From Kalmusia sp. IMI 367209 (Eukaryota > Ascomycota > Dothideomycetes > Pleosporales > Didymosphaeriaceae): a DNA stretch of 64,000 bases. The notes beneath the pieces are model-generated. The model ran no database searches. It was given only the letters and a program-made list of their open reading frames with translations, and was not told where the DNA came from. Every line of letters starts with the position of its first letter. Positions within the stretch are counted from its first letter, which is position 1. Shown here one piece after another: positions 1-11,573 of this stretch. The stretch is taken from assembly GCA_027946365.1 (NCBI GenBank), contig JAPEUQ010000003.1:2170001-2234000 (forward strand). Direction: 5' to 3'. Both the position numbers and the translations under genes were made by a program.

Positions 1-3000
1 TCATTGGAAGTCCGGCGAAAACTTAGGCTTTCTCCAGTGCATCCCAGAGGAAACGAAAACTATGTTGCAAAGCATACCATATCTCACTGCAGGAAACTTA
101 CCAGCCTTAAGCGGTGCAAGTGTTCGCGATGCTCCGCCATTCCAGAATCTTGTCGAAGGGGCCGTTACAGACTGGTACAGCACGCGGCAAAGCTCTGACT
201 TTGTGGATCCTACAAGTAGTGGACCAAATACCAGTCCTCATAATGTTCAGAGGTGGATGGCGCACCTATTATTGACTACCACGGTAAATTTTGCGACATC
301 TAGTGATGATGGATCGACATACACAGCAGATATGAACCACTTCTTCAACTCTGAATTGCTTCTTTCAGGAACTGACTTCGGGTTAATGGTATGTCACCGC
401 CTCGTTACACAATGATAGGTCTTCATCTAACGTTCGGATAGCCAGATTTATCTTCCTTCGGCTTTACTTTCGATATCAGTATGTACAAGGCAGCACGCGC
501 CCGACTTCGGCTGTCCCTCCTCCAAGAGATTGGTGACGACGACCCCGTACCACCAAATGTTCCAGTCGTCACACTACAGAAAGGGACACTCGGTGGCGGC
601 AAACAGACAGCTGCAGAAAACTTCTCAAAGTTCCTCGTAGTTTCAGACAAGAACGAGGGGGTTCCATTTGTCATACTTCAAACAGCCTTCGAAGATGCCC
701 AGGGAGTGGCTAGCCTATCCTCCATTGGCTGCCTCGGAGACAATTTTCCAAATAGCCTCATCTCTGACAAGGCCATCAGAGCTATCATTATGTTAGACTT
801 CTGGAATCCAGTATACTCCTGGCGACGCGGTGTCCTCATGCAATATGTACCCAGTCATACTACACTGACTGGAAATGGCGTTTACGACTTAGAGGAGAAA
901 TGGGTCACTGCAATCAAAGCTTCATCGTATACCACACAGACTGACAGCCCAGAGTACCTGTTTTTGCAGCTGTACGGAAGTGACAACGTATCAGACTACC
1001 AGCAACGCATTACCGACTATCTTACCGCCGTCAATACCAAGCTTATGGATCAAGAAGGCTTGTACGATTATCTCTGTCTTGCGGAATCCCGGCGTAGGAT
1101 TTACAGGCCGCTCCCACTCGATGAATTTGGTGTGCAGTTACCTTATGCGCTAAACCTTCCTGTGGATTGGGCGAAAATCGAGATGCAACAGGACGGGACC
1201 ACTACACCGATTCCTTCACGAGGGATCGAGTTCTTTGGTCTCTGGACTAGGTCTCTTGCAAGCTTTAACCCGAGGATCATCCCAGCCAATAATGAGACAA
1301 CGGCAGTCATTGCAGAAAGTGCGCGCGGTTCCAGATGCCCTATGATGAAGCTTCGAACACCCAAGCGAGGCCAGGTTCAAGCAAGGAAAGCAGTCGCTAG
1401 CAATCAACTTCAGAAATCGAACATGAGATTGAGTCAAGTTCCCAAGGACCCGACATGGAATGACGATGTATCAGCTCTCTTCAACGCGCCCTACTGGGTC
1501 GCCAATCCACAGGAAGTTGGCGCTGGTTGGATCGCAGTAATGAAGGACTACAGTCCTCCTTGTCCACAGAGGCTTCACCTCGACCTTTCTAATGAGATTT
1601 CCGTTCGAAACAATGTCCTAACAATCTATCAACATCTGCGTTCGAAGTCAATGCCGATCACGAGTGACCCGAACGAGTACTGGCCCGAAGAAGCTCTCGA
1701 GACTCTCCGGCTATGGGCGAACCAAGGATTTCGCACCAAAACCACTGATCCTTTTAGAGGTCTTATAGTTATCCCACCGCCAGACGACCCACCTCAGACA
1801 ATGCGCGTGCGTAAAGATATACTTAGCCTAACTCCAGACGAGCTTCGAACATACCGCGAGAGGCTGGACTATGTGTTGCAAGTCGGCTCCCTCAAAGATG
1901 CCAATGGAAAACAGACAAAGTGGCAAGAGCTCGGCTTTTTACATGCAGAGTGGTGTCTGCACTACCAAGAGGCAACCTTCCTATGGCATCGTGCCTATCT
2001 GCGATATGTGGAAGAACTCATCGACTTCCCGATCCCATACTGGAACGGCTACGCTACTGTAACAGCTGACGTAGACTCCACATACGCCGGACTGCCATCT
2101 ATCTTTTTAGAAGACGAATACATCAATTCTCGTGGAGAACTACGCAAAAATCCTCTACGTTGGGCTCTTGGACCAAATGGCGCCAACAAGCTCGGGAACA
2201 AGTACGTAGAGCGTGCTGCAGAGCTTGTAGCAGGGCCTGGCGATCCAAATTTACGGCCTTTATGGGAAAGAAAGGTAAAGCTTTTCGGGAAATATCACAA
2301 GCAGATTGCCAGCGCGCTAGCGAAAGAGAGCTACAGCGAGCCTGAGGACCCAACAGGCTTCCCGTGGGCCAATCTTCCCGCTTTCTCGGACGACCAGCCG
2401 GACTCGGATTACCCTGATACTGCAAAGCAGTTTTTTGATGGTTTATTTGAACAAGCGCATGACAACTACCACGGTTGGGTTGGCCCAGATATGGTATGTC
2501 ACCCTAACACTGCTATCTCCACGTATTCATATTGACAGAGGGACTCAGGCTGATAACACCTACACTGCATTTGACCCTATATTTCTAAGCTACCACTGCA
2601 ACATGGACCGCATTGTAGACATTTATCTCAGCTCACACCCTCGCGGCCGCCAATTCACATCGAATTTCGCGCTCCAGCCATTTACGAAGCAAGCAACTGA
2701 TCTCGACTACGACGATCCGCGCTTATGGTTGTACACTACTATTGGGGATATGGCCAAGGATACGAAGGCGTTACAGTACCTATATGCTCCGCCGTTGTTG
2801 CCCGACTACATGAGTGTATCGAAAGTATCACCTCAGCTTTCTCCGAGAGGTGGCAAGGCATTGGCAGTTCATGAAAAATTGACAAATCTTTCTACAATGG
2901 ACAAAGAAAATAAAAAGCAAGGTACCGTATGTCGTCTTTCCTAACGTGCGCTGCACCAAAGAGTCCTACGAAATCGATGTTTTCGTGGCCGGCGCAGTGT

Positions 3001-3278
3001 CGCTGGATCCGGACCCTACCGATAATGCCGACTTCATTGGGCGCGTTACACGTATCGGCATGGGTGACGGCGGCGATGCAGTAAATGGGGTTAGAAATGT
3101 GGAAAGGTGCAAGAAACCAGCTGTGTCGAGGGTCCTGGACGCTAGCGATGTCAAGGAGAGATTAACGAACACTGGTGGTGTACAAATTGTTGTAAAGGAG
3201 CTACCTGGTGGGAGGGAGTTGAGCGAGGAGGAATTGAAGAGGTTGCCAGGGTTTAAGGCGAGGGTGTTGTGGGGTTGA
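1..3278 (+). CDS. Large tyrosinase / polyphenol oxidase, 5' end outside the window
   Basis: Type-3 copper oxidase of the tyrosinase/hemocyanin family, expected to oxidise phenols to quinones. Inferred exons: <1-388, 442-2493, 2549-2866, 2922-3278; the first three junctions are phase 0. The frame is open back to base 2, so the gene probably starts upstream; the in-frame ATG at 62 is the alternative start. CuA lies at about 1939-2010, with three His (FLHAEW, CLHYQ and FLWHRAYLRY) followed by PIPYWNGY. CuB has HDNYH at about 2458-2472, then, after an intron, DPIFLSYHCNMDR near 2570-2615. The C-terminal part (VRCTKESYEIDVFV) resembles the beta-rich domain that follows the copper core. About 1,040 residues are visible, of which some 600 before CuA match nothing I recognise. 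The last intron has a weak donor (GTTCAT) and was chosen because it restores the frame. I see no signal peptide. Family call firm; N-terminal role unknown. Confidence 0.85.
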
Positions 3279-3547
3279 GAATGGGATGAATTACTTTGCT
3301 GTACTGTGTTTAGAAGTAGGGGCAGACTTTGTACTGATCATTGCTCCAAAAATCGGTGGTACAATACACACAAAAGTTCCATGCTCATTCTAAACAGGAC
3401 ATCTCAACAGCTTAGTTCCTCCCCCCACCCCCCTCCATTTCCACTGCCTCATTCAACTTCACCGTCTCACTCCACAGGCCTATGCCCTTCAGTCAGCCCA
3501 ATCGACACAATTAAAATCTTATACAGTCTAATTCCAATTCATCATAC
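3279..3547. other. Intergenic, pyrimidine-rich tract
   Basis: Space between the 3' ends of the tyrosinase and the first small secreted protein gene, which converge. It holds a C/T-rich stretch at about 3416-3485 and no supported coding sequence. Confidence 0.5.
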
Positions 3548-3873
3548 TTACTTAACTTGATCCGTCGTACACTTGAAACTGTGGAACTCAGATGTCAAGC
3601 CGCTCTGTACACCTGGAAACCGATGCACCTTGATCGCGGTCCCAGCCTCGCAATTATTCCCACTGTACGTCGTGCACCACCCACCCTGGTCAGGACCAAG
3701 TGAATGAATGCCCATATTGATATGACAGCTGTCGGTTGGGGGGGGGTCCACTGGCATTGCCCCTCAAAGTTATCTTTGGTGCAGGTGTATACTGCGCCCG
3801 AAACACCGCGCTTGACGATCGCCGAGGCACTAACAAATGTGATAATTGAACCAGTGAGAATTAGGAGTCTCAT
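3548..3873 (-). pseudogene. Small secreted cysteine-rich protein, frame broken at a C9 run
   Basis: The ATG at 3873 opens a clear signal peptide (MRLLILTGSIITFVSASA), followed by a short stretch ending in KR and a cysteine-containing segment (VYTCTKDNFEGQC). The frame then breaks at nine consecutive G on the plus strand (3738-3746; C on the coding strand). Beyond it another frame carries the rest to a stop at 3548, with motifs such as GGWCTTYSGNNC. Across both frames about six cysteines would be present in a mature protein of roughly 90 residues, enough for three disulfides. The pattern of short Cys/Gly/aromatic segments faintly recalls beta/gamma-crystallin-like secreted proteins, but that is only a resemblance. 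A GT..AG intron across the break was tested and did not restore the second frame. It is either a sequence error or a genuinely inactivated gene. Function unknown; effector-like by size and composition only. Confidence 0.6.
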
Positions 3874-4976
3874 GATTGCGCATGAATATTTCCGTGGTAG
3901 GGTAGCAAAGGTGAATGGACATGTGAGGAACGCTGCGAGTCGAGGGATATCAGCTTTATGACTTGGGCATGAAAGGAGGTAAATTGGCTTGAAGTCTAAT
4001 TTTGAACGATGGGTGGCTGTAGTTCTTTGTTCATGTGAATCATGGGTTTGTTCCGGCACTCTAGAAAGATTATGTCTTTGTAGAAATCCCCGTGGTGGCC
4101 GGTTCTTTGTTAGTAGAATAAGTGAGCGATAGAAGTGTGAAGTTTATCTTCCAGGTTAGGATTGCATAGCGATACTTTTATCTGAAAAGCTTTTCCTCAA
4201 GCAATAATTATCCTCGAACGCAATGTCTACAATTACCAGCATATTTCTTTTCTTGTATATAACGCTAACTATCTGGAAACAAGAAGGGTGGACAAGACTA
4301 GTGTAGTGAACAGATAGCTAGATCTACGGTAGCTGCATCGCGTTCCTAAATCACGGCTACACGTGCCAACTGAGGCGCGGCCTAGTAGACTAAACAAAAC
4401 GTGAACCTTGAAACTATCATTGTTTGACCGAAGCCGCAGCGGACGAGATCCAGGTTGCAGCTCGAAACAGTTAACACGGGACGACACAGCTCTAGTGGCG
4501 TGAAGTCAGGTGGTTGACGTTGGGTGAACCACCTTATTGTAGCTTTCAAATGATTATTATGGATTCTTAGGTTTGTGCTTATGCTACCTGAACTTCCGTG
4601 CGTGGGTAGACTTTCAGTCTGCCTGTGACAATTGCGCAAGAGATAGACCAGCTACCTAAACCCAGGACATGCAACTCATGTCTTCACTCCAATGCTATCA
4701 TCGTTAAAGAAAGCCGTTACTTTATTGCAAGTCAATCCTAGATAAATATGATAGGAGAAGGAAATCTAATCAGTAGCTGGCATGCTTCGTTCTTCCCTCG
4801 AAGGGTGCCTTACCGATCACTCTCCCAGCGCCATCCCTGTTTAGAACTAGCGCCACATGCTTATACTGTCCTCAATCATCACCTAAAACTGTGGCTTTCA
4901 CCAAACCTCCCTAAATTATTGAAAATTCCTTCAGCTGCCTTCTCCACGATATCGGCTTGGCTGAAATATCACCAAG
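3874..4976. other. Intergenic, 1.1 kb, no gene seen
   Basis: Upstream sequence shared by two divergent secreted-protein genes (minus at 3873, plus at 4977). Open frames here are short, lack domain-like composition and have no plausible splice partners. No repeat or RNA gene was recognised. Confidence 0.5.
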
Positions 4977-5678
4977 ATGAACTTCTCCATCTGTACCATC
5001 TTAGGCTATGCCTTGTTGATCGTGAGTGCGCTGGTCCACGTTTGTTCCGCAAACTTCGACATTTACAGCGAAATCGTTTATACCGTTAAAGAGGGAGGAG
5101 ACCTCCAGGGTTCCAGGCGCGGCTGGAAAATCTACGGGGACCATCCGAACTGCCTCGCGGTCAACCTTACGCCCGTGTTTCTAGGCAAGGGCGATGTGAG
5201 TAAGAACAGAATTGGCATTCGTTGTGCAGGCCGAGGTTGTGAAAACCCTGCCGATGTAAGCGATAATTCTGAGGGCAGTGATGAAAGATATTGACATATT
5301 TGTAGTCCCCTGATTTCATTGATATTCTCGAGATGCACTTCGCCAACGATCCACTGTACCATTGGAGTAAGTGTACACTGTTTTTCGTCGCAGAAATCAT
5401 TCTCCACTCAACACAGTTCGCTGACATGAAAAGCAATCTATCGGCAGGATGCCGCTCTAAACAAGTGGAGCTATCCTCTGTGGGGTACAGCCGGGAACTA
5501 CGCGGGCTATTGCTTTCAATACCCTGGGCATGACTATAGGTGTAAGAGGAGGAGGGAAGAAGAGCATGGATTCAGCAAATTCCGATGCATTACCGACTTC
5601 ACAGCGCCACAGATCTACAATGGGAATCGAGCGGTAGATGATGCGCAGGGGAACGGCAATGCGACAGATACTTCTTGA
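4977..5678 (+). CDS. Small secreted cysteine-containing protein, paralogue A
   Basis: Exons 4977-5255, 5306-5366 and 5434-5678 give about 194 residues. The N-terminus is a signal peptide (MNFSICTILGYALLIVSALV, then HVCSA), and the mature protein begins NFDIY. Exon structure was fixed by comparison with the paralogue at 6323-7010. Shared landmarks are FDIY, IGIRC-x(3)-GC, LEMHFANDPLYHW, then TIYRQ and a GYC motif. Six cysteines in the mature part line up with six in the paralogue. Intron 2 (5367-5433, donor GTAAGT) is absent from the paralogue, while the paralogue's first intron is absent here. No known domain recognised; lineage-specific secreted protein, role unknown. The acceptor at 5432-5433 was preferred over the more obvious CAG at 5446-5447 because only it keeps the conserved frame. 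Confidence 0.72.
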
Positions 5679-6322
5679 GTATTCTCGTGATGGCATGTCA
5701 TCTACAAAAACTGCATACAATTCGCTAGACGATGGCCCGGAGTCGAATTGCAGGAGGGGAACGATGTTATAGCAAAGATTCTTGCTGTACAACGAACAAA
5801 ATACTTGTTCCCACATTATGGATTCAGTTTGCGAATGTCCTTCAATGGTTTTTCGACAGGATTCATAAGACTGAGTTAACAATTAATATTCCGAGAGTTT
5901 GATTTGCGGTTCTACATGCACTAGTCACGCTCATGTTAATTATTGCCCTTCCTCGATTTCATATGCTATTTAAACTAGTGTTGTCTCAATTGCAATACGC
6001 TGTTCGTGAAAATTCTTCTCCCTATATAGTCTCGACTCACCACCTAACTTAGCGTAATGAGTCTCTTATAAAACATCACATGACTTTGAAGTCACATTAA
6101 AGAGTCGCTACCCGTGAAATGGCGACATGAGGCAGCAGCCACGAAGAATATGTGAATTCGGAGTTGAGGAGTGAAAGCTCCGGAAGCGAACGCTCACCCA
6201 CTCACGATTTATAAAACCCACCAGAGCCCCATCAACTTTCTTGCCTCGTTTCTACGCTCAACTTACTGTCACTTTCTCGATACCATCGAGCAAAGCATCC
6301 CAGAGGGAAACTTCTACCAACC
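5679..6322. promoter_or_regulatory. Intergenic upstream of paralogue B, with TATA-like sites
   Basis: A TATA-like TTTATAAAA at 6208-6216 lies about 105 bp before the ATG at 6323, a sensible promoter distance; a second CTTATAAAA is at 6065-6073. Between them is a near-perfect palindrome, TGACTT-TG-AAGTCA (6081-6094), which could bind a dimeric factor. No coding sequence supported. Confidence 0.4.
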
Positions 6323-7010
6323 ATGTCTTCCTGCGTGTGGATCGCCATCTTTACCCTCCTTGCTGTCAGCCAACTTGTCCTCGCCGACTTCGATATCTAC
6401 CGCGTGGACCGCTTCGTTCACAGGAGACTGGACGCTGACAACGGCACTGACGAAGGCACCACCCAAGAGCCTTCGAGGGGCCACCTCGACAAGCACTGGA
6501 ACGTCCTACCGTCGCGCAATCCGACCTGCGGTGATATCTGGCACCTGGGGCGATGGTATCATGATAGCTCCGACGTGAGTTAGCAGTTCTGCACACTCAG
6601 CCTATTCGGAGACATTAACTACAACCTTAGGTGAGCGGCACCAAGCTGGGCATACGCTGCATCGGGGACGGTTGCGAAGCGGACCACGTAAGATCTTCAA
6701 TTTACCATCCCGATATCACATCTGATTAGAGACCTAGGACCCGTACGCCATTGGGCTCATGGAGATGCACTTCACCCATGATCCTCTTTACCACTTTACC
6801 GTCTACAAGGAACGCCCGCCCCGCGACAAGTACGAGCTCTACGGCCTCACCGGCTGGACGTACGGCTACTGCAAGCCCGCTCCCGTGGCCATGCCGTGGG
6901 ACTTCAGCTGCCTTGACCACCCGACTAATCCCACTCAGACGCTATATGCACATCGCAAGTTTATCTGTCACACGCGAGCTGATGCGCAAGCGATCGCAAA
7001 TGGCAAGTAG
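6323..7010 (+). CDS. Small secreted cysteine-containing protein, paralogue B
   Basis: Exons 6323-6574, 6631-6687 and 6738-7010 give about 193 residues. Signal peptide MSSCVWIAIFTLLAVSQLVLA is followed by DFDIYRVDRFV. The middle exon encodes LGIRCIGDGC; the last encodes LMEMHFTHDPLYHF, the GYC motif and two further cysteines. It is the tandem, same-strand paralogue of the gene at 4977-5678, some 640 bp away, so the pair arose by local duplication. The two are strongly diverged outside the landmarks. Intron 1 starts GTGAGT and the next exon starts GTGAGC, so the intron is bounded by a short direct repeat; the paralogue has GTGAGT as coding sequence at the same place. Function unknown; secreted and disulfide-rich by inspection. 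Confidence 0.78.
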
Positions 7011-7456
7011 GCGACGCTTTGCTTGAGCTTAAGCGTCTGGATGAGAGTCCAGACCCATCGGAGAGACTCTTGCGGGAAGACTGCGTACTGGACTTGGACT
7101 GTTGATGCACAGGATATCAATGGAAGACAGTTTCGGCTTTGAGAATCACATACGGAATTAATTGATAGACCTGAAATTATAGTAGAAATGGAAAAGGCAT
7201 GTACAGCGAGTTCGCAGCCTATTTTTATGATGCAAAGCACTGAATCGCACTTCAACATCGCGAACCTCCTCTTCATCAATAGGGAAGCCGATCTCACAAG
7301 TTCTTGTGTCCCCCTGCATCCTGACGATAGGGTTCTTGAGCCACAAACCATATTCAGTAATTGCTCCGCGCATAGGTGGCCTTCCGCCCTGAGCTCTTTG
7401 TTCAAAGATCTCTACTTGACAGATTTCTCTACTATGCAAAACTGATTTCATTGATT
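7011..7456. other. Intergenic, 0.45 kb, no gene seen
   Basis: Lies between the secreted paralogue and the transposon relic. It probably includes the decayed left flank of the element, but I could not identify a terminal inverted repeat. Confidence 0.4.
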
Positions 7457-8220
7457 ATGCCTCGTTACGGTAATTCCACTCGCGCCTTTGTTGTTTGTCT
7501 TAAAGCTACTGGCAAGTCGAATGAGGAGGTCTCCTCTATGACCTTAATTCCCGTACGCACGATTCAATCAATCAATTCCGAAGCTATTGCACGCGGCTTT
7601 GATCCTTACCATATCCCTTTGGAAATAAAAGACGAATACCCTGAAGATGCTCCGCGTTCTGGCAGGCCATCAAAACAAGCCCAAATTGCTAAGAGCTGTA
7701 TAAACTCTGTATGCACTAATCGCTATGGACGAGAGAAGTCTTGCGCTGATCTTGCTGGGTCACTTGGTCAACAATGAGTAGATATGTAAGCTTTAACAGT
7801 TTGACGAGTCCTGGAGAAAGCAGGATCCAAGAAGACAAAATTAACGAGGAAGCCCGGTTGACGAAGAAGATGAAGAAGGAGAGACTTAACTGGTGTCTCA
7901 AACATGGGGGTTGGACAATTGAGGACTGGGAAGATATATTCATAACATCGAGTAACGAAACTCACGTCGGAAGCTCTTGTGAACGCTTTTCCATGCTCCT
8001 TTTCAGACTATGACGGACATCCAGAATCCCCCGAAGGTCAATATCACGAGTGGTAGCCCAGAGGTTCATAGCCATGTATGATTGACGAGAAAAAAAAAGA
8101 TGTCTCAGACAGTAGACTTTAAAGTCTATTAAAATCTCTACCACAGATAGGTATTCACAGCCGCAATCATTAACAGACGGAGGCCCTGCCATGTCCAGCT
8201 AACCAAAAAAATGGGGAACA
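7457..8220 (+). mobile_element. Decayed Tc1/mariner-type (DDE) transposase
   Basis: The N-terminal part (7457-7777) reads as the helix-turn-helix of a fungal Tc1/mariner transposase: MPRYGNSTRAF at the start, a second DNA-binding region near SGRPSKQ, and NRYGREKSCADLAG. The frame then ends at a stop, and the protein resumes in another frame from about 7780 with LTKKMKKERLNWCLKHGGW and IEDWEDI, the stretch leading to the first catalytic Asp. There the usual WSDET is corrupted (ITSSNETHV). Weak similarity may continue through stops to about 8220 (RRPCHV), where a GPCHVW-like motif is expected. Multiple stops and frame changes show an old, immobile copy. The right boundary is uncertain. Confidence 0.7.
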
Positions 8221-8321
8221 GCACAGATACTAAAAACGCCTTAAAATGCTTAATATACACAAGCTCACAAGCGCGCGTCTCGTCATTCGAGGAGAGCTGC
8301 AGGATATATTGAAAAATTTCC

Positions 8322-9684
8322 TCATGGCCCAAAACTCCTCTTCGTCATATCCATATCCTTGCCCCCATCGCTATCCGTCCTTGATTCGGTAGTAATCTCA
8401 TGCACGACCGTCTTCGTGATGCCCGACTCGGCGCCCTCGGGCAGGATGCTGCGCTCGCTGTCGCCGTCGTCGATGCCGATGTCGCTGCGGCCCATGATCT
8501 TGGTGTTGCGCTTGCTGATCTTGGAGACGTTGTACATGGGGATGCCGTTGCTGGGCGTGCGCTTGTTGCTCGTTTGGAAGGTGCTGGGGAGCACGTGGCG
8601 GAGGATCTTCTCGAATTCTTTGCGTAGCGGGGGCAGCGAGGCGACGAGGATGCCGACGGAGAGCTCGGTTGCGGACCAGATGGTTAGGTTGACGCCGTCC
8701 CAGGTTGGGTCTTTGGTTTTGTGAAGTTGTTTCAGCTCGACTGTTTTGAAGATGGAGCAGATGGTGGCTCTTGGAAATGGTCAGCTTTGTTGGTTCGGCA
8801 GGGACTTGAGCTCTGGCGGATCGGGCGGACTTACACTAAGCCGAGACAGAAGACTAATCTGAGGCCCCATTGCGTGCGTGCAGACAGCTGTACGGTCGAG
8901 AGGTAGAGAATCGGCGCAACGATGTACACGATATCTGTGAGAATGTTGGAAACACCCTGGCAGTAGCTAGTGAAAGTTAGCAGGTCCATCGCGATTCGAA
9001 TGGAATAGTAGTCGTACGTGATACCCATGCCTCCTTTGTAGAAGCATTTCCCCTTTAAGCCCTTGTTCCAATTCGCCTCAAATGGCTTGCATGCGAAAAG
9101 CCCCAACATAGGCATTGTGAGGTTGAAAACCAGGACCATGACCACTGACCCCCACACAATGATCTTGTAGATCAGGCCAAAGGGGAGCGCCAGCAAGTAC
9201 GCACAAATGGACCATTTTAGAATCGTTACGGCAATCAGATTGAGGATTTGGGCAATCCAGAGGTAGTAGCTGTATTCGAGAATATCGTGGGGCTTGCTGA
9301 TGCTTGGATCCAGGATATGGCGGCCCTGGCCGTGGACGACGGTCTTGATGCGCACACCGGACGCGGCGATGTTCAACAACTGTGATGCGATGTTGTCAGC
9401 CGGGAAGGAACTGTTGTCGAGCCTACATGTGCCTGAAGCTCGATTGCGTGTGCGAAGATAAAATGGTGATCGGCAGGCGACTCCATCCAGCTTGCGCAAC
9501 ATCAGATCTGAGATCGAAGACGACTTACCGCAGCGACGATCAGCAGGTAATCGCAGATCAAGATTTTGCGCTTGCTCTTGACACCGTACACGATCCTCCA
9601 TATGAGAATCATAGTGCTGAGGATGCAGATGCTCAGTGACGAACCCAGGATCTCGGGCCCGCGATTGGGCCACTCGTCCGCCAT
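8322..9684 (-). CDS. Rhodopsin-like seven-helix membrane protein (Pth11/SAT4-type fungal family)
   Basis: Exons in transcription order: 9684-9529, 9379-8835, 8769-8322; both introns begin GTAAGT. About 382 residues. Hydrophobic helices occur throughout, for example near SLSICILSTMILIWRIVYGV, ILNLIAVTILKWSICAYLLAL, IIVWGSVVMVLVFNLTMPML and ILTDIVYIVAPILYLSTVQL. The order (cysteine pair in FACKPF and KCFYKG, helix, then a basic stretch before TIWSATELSVGILVASLPPL) matches the fungal 'rhodopsin domain' family found in Pth11-related proteins and in proteins encoded near secondary-metabolite genes. No CFEM domain precedes it. The cytoplasmic tail is hydrophilic and Ser/Asp-rich. It is probably a plasma-membrane sensor or transport accessory; ligand unknown. 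The frame runs open upstream of 9684, but the extension is not hydrophobic or conserved-looking, so the ATG at 9684 was chosen. Confidence 0.82.
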
Positions 9685-11573
9685 TGGGAAGCAGCACGAG
9701 AGAGCTCGAACAATAATTGGAAAGTGTATGGGTGGGTGATATCGGTGTCAACCATCCGGTGGTGTGGGCCTTAAGTGTCCATGTAATCGGAACCCAATGC
9801 CACGAGGGGGACCGCGGGAACGCATCGTCTGATGGCGCCTGTGCTTCGGGTGGCGAGGCGAGGCCGCGCAGTGAGGAAAATTCTACAAACCTTCCGTATC
9901 CCGCTGGCGAGTGGCTTCTAGGTGCTTCAGGGGTTTGGGTGTGCCTGTCTGCACAGTCTGGCACACGTTCCTGATCATGCCGTGGGATGGATGAGATAGG
10001 TAACAGCAGCGATGATCATGGTACTGCAATCGCAACTAGGCACGTTACACAACTGAGATCCGAAATGTGGGCAGCTAGCGCCTCCAGGGTCGGGCCTTTT
10101 GCCTTGTCATTCGCGGGAGCAGGACAAGCTTGTAGGAGATTGCGACCTAGCGCGCGGTCCCCAGCTTCCTATGCTGGTACTTGGTTCCTGACCTATTTGT
10201 ATCTGCGACGTTGTACTTTTAGAGCACTCTTGCGATATATGATTACCTTCCCTACCGCCGGGAAAAGTGTTGGACTGTGTTTGATCATCTTTGCTCTTTT
10301 GCAGGACGACATTGGAGAATCCGCCAGCACGTCAATGTCAGACTTCCACACACACACGATGACAATTTTCGCTGGAGGTTTGAGACACGAGAGATAGTCG
10401 GAGTCATGAATAGTATCAATGTCCGCACCCTGCCACACGTTGCGTTTTCGTCCCGGTTCGTGGAATGCCCCGGCAGCGCTCCGATTCGAGGCGAATCCAG
10501 ATCTCGTCGTCGGATGCACGGACAACCCATGGCACCGGAGGAACGCTGCACGAGCCAGCTGTCAAATTTCTAGATCAGTCACTGTGTCACGATCGATGGG
10601 TCGCACGGGTCTTCCCTGGGACCTCAATCAATTGCACGCAGCAGTCTGGAGACCGCGGCTCCAAGTCTTTGTCCTTGGAATTTCCTGCAGCGCCACCTAC
10701 CGCTTCCGGACCTAGTTCCGCGCAGCCCACATGGCGGCTCTCGGCCTGCGTTGCATGGCTCGCGTAACCCGGAGAAGACCAGACGAAGGATTTAGGTTTG
10801 TGGGACAATTGCGCCACATTCTCCAACAGGGAATGGGGTTGCATGTGAGGCCTTCCGGACACGACCGCAAGCGAACACCCCTCTCGTATTCGCGACAGCA
10901 TTCTGGCGCTGCTCCTCCTCGTCTTCAATCTATCAATTCTCCGAAATTCACGGCTCCAGTGTGCCTCCCAAGTCGAGACGGCATGGCTCGATGCGGCTCA
11001 CATGCCACCGTCATTCACCGTTGGCGCCATATCCCACCCAGCAATTAATTTCTCCCCAGGGACCTCAACGTCGCGGGCCGAGCCTCCAAAGCTGGAACCG
11101 TCAGCATCCCAGGCACGCTAGGGAGCTTCCTGTAATTCTAGTGCTGTAACCCTGATCCTTTCGGTCAGTGTTTGCCAATCGTGGCCCGTCACTCGAGGCG
11201 TGGCCACCACCTTCACGCTATCGCGGCTGCGCTGCCCCTCGTCCCCTGATTCGAACCCATTTCCGGCGTACAAAGACCTGGGCTAGACGCGTAGCCCCCC
11301 GAGTCGAAAGGAGCGCAAATTGCTGAGCTACCAATTGACTCGTGGCCGCCCATTTCGCTTGTCGTCGTTCGCGGGGGTGAACGGCAGTTGTCCCTATCAC
11401 CTCGCTAGGGGCTCCTGGATATGGCTCCGATGGAAGCTTAAAGTTCCTTGCGCGCCTGCTGCTGCACACACTATGCGCCGTGTTCTTGGAACCTGCCCAT
11501 CCTGTCACTCGTTTATTTTTTGCTTTCCTTCCTGGCTCTGTCTACGTGCTTTGTAAAGAAAGGCGGTGTCAAT
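9685..11573. other. Intergenic, 1.9 kb, no gene seen
   Basis: Separates two divergently transcribed genes. It is GC-richer than other gaps and has several overlapping short frames on both strands, none with domain features or signal peptides. A tRNA-like stretch around 11230-11350 was examined and rejected. Confidence 0.45.

Noticed and set aside
3686..3751. Intron explaining the frame break of the small secreted protein
   Set aside because: The only GT..AG candidate removes a cysteine-containing segment and still leaves the wrong frame.
9685..9964. N-terminal extension of the rhodopsin-like protein
   Set aside because: Polar, low-complexity and not helix-like; the ATG at 9684 begins a typical short extracellular tail and first helix.
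11230..11350. tRNA-like stretch on the minus strand with GGTTCGAATC
   Set aside because: The flanking T-arm bases do not pair, and no acceptor stem closes; at most a worn tRNA-derived sequence.
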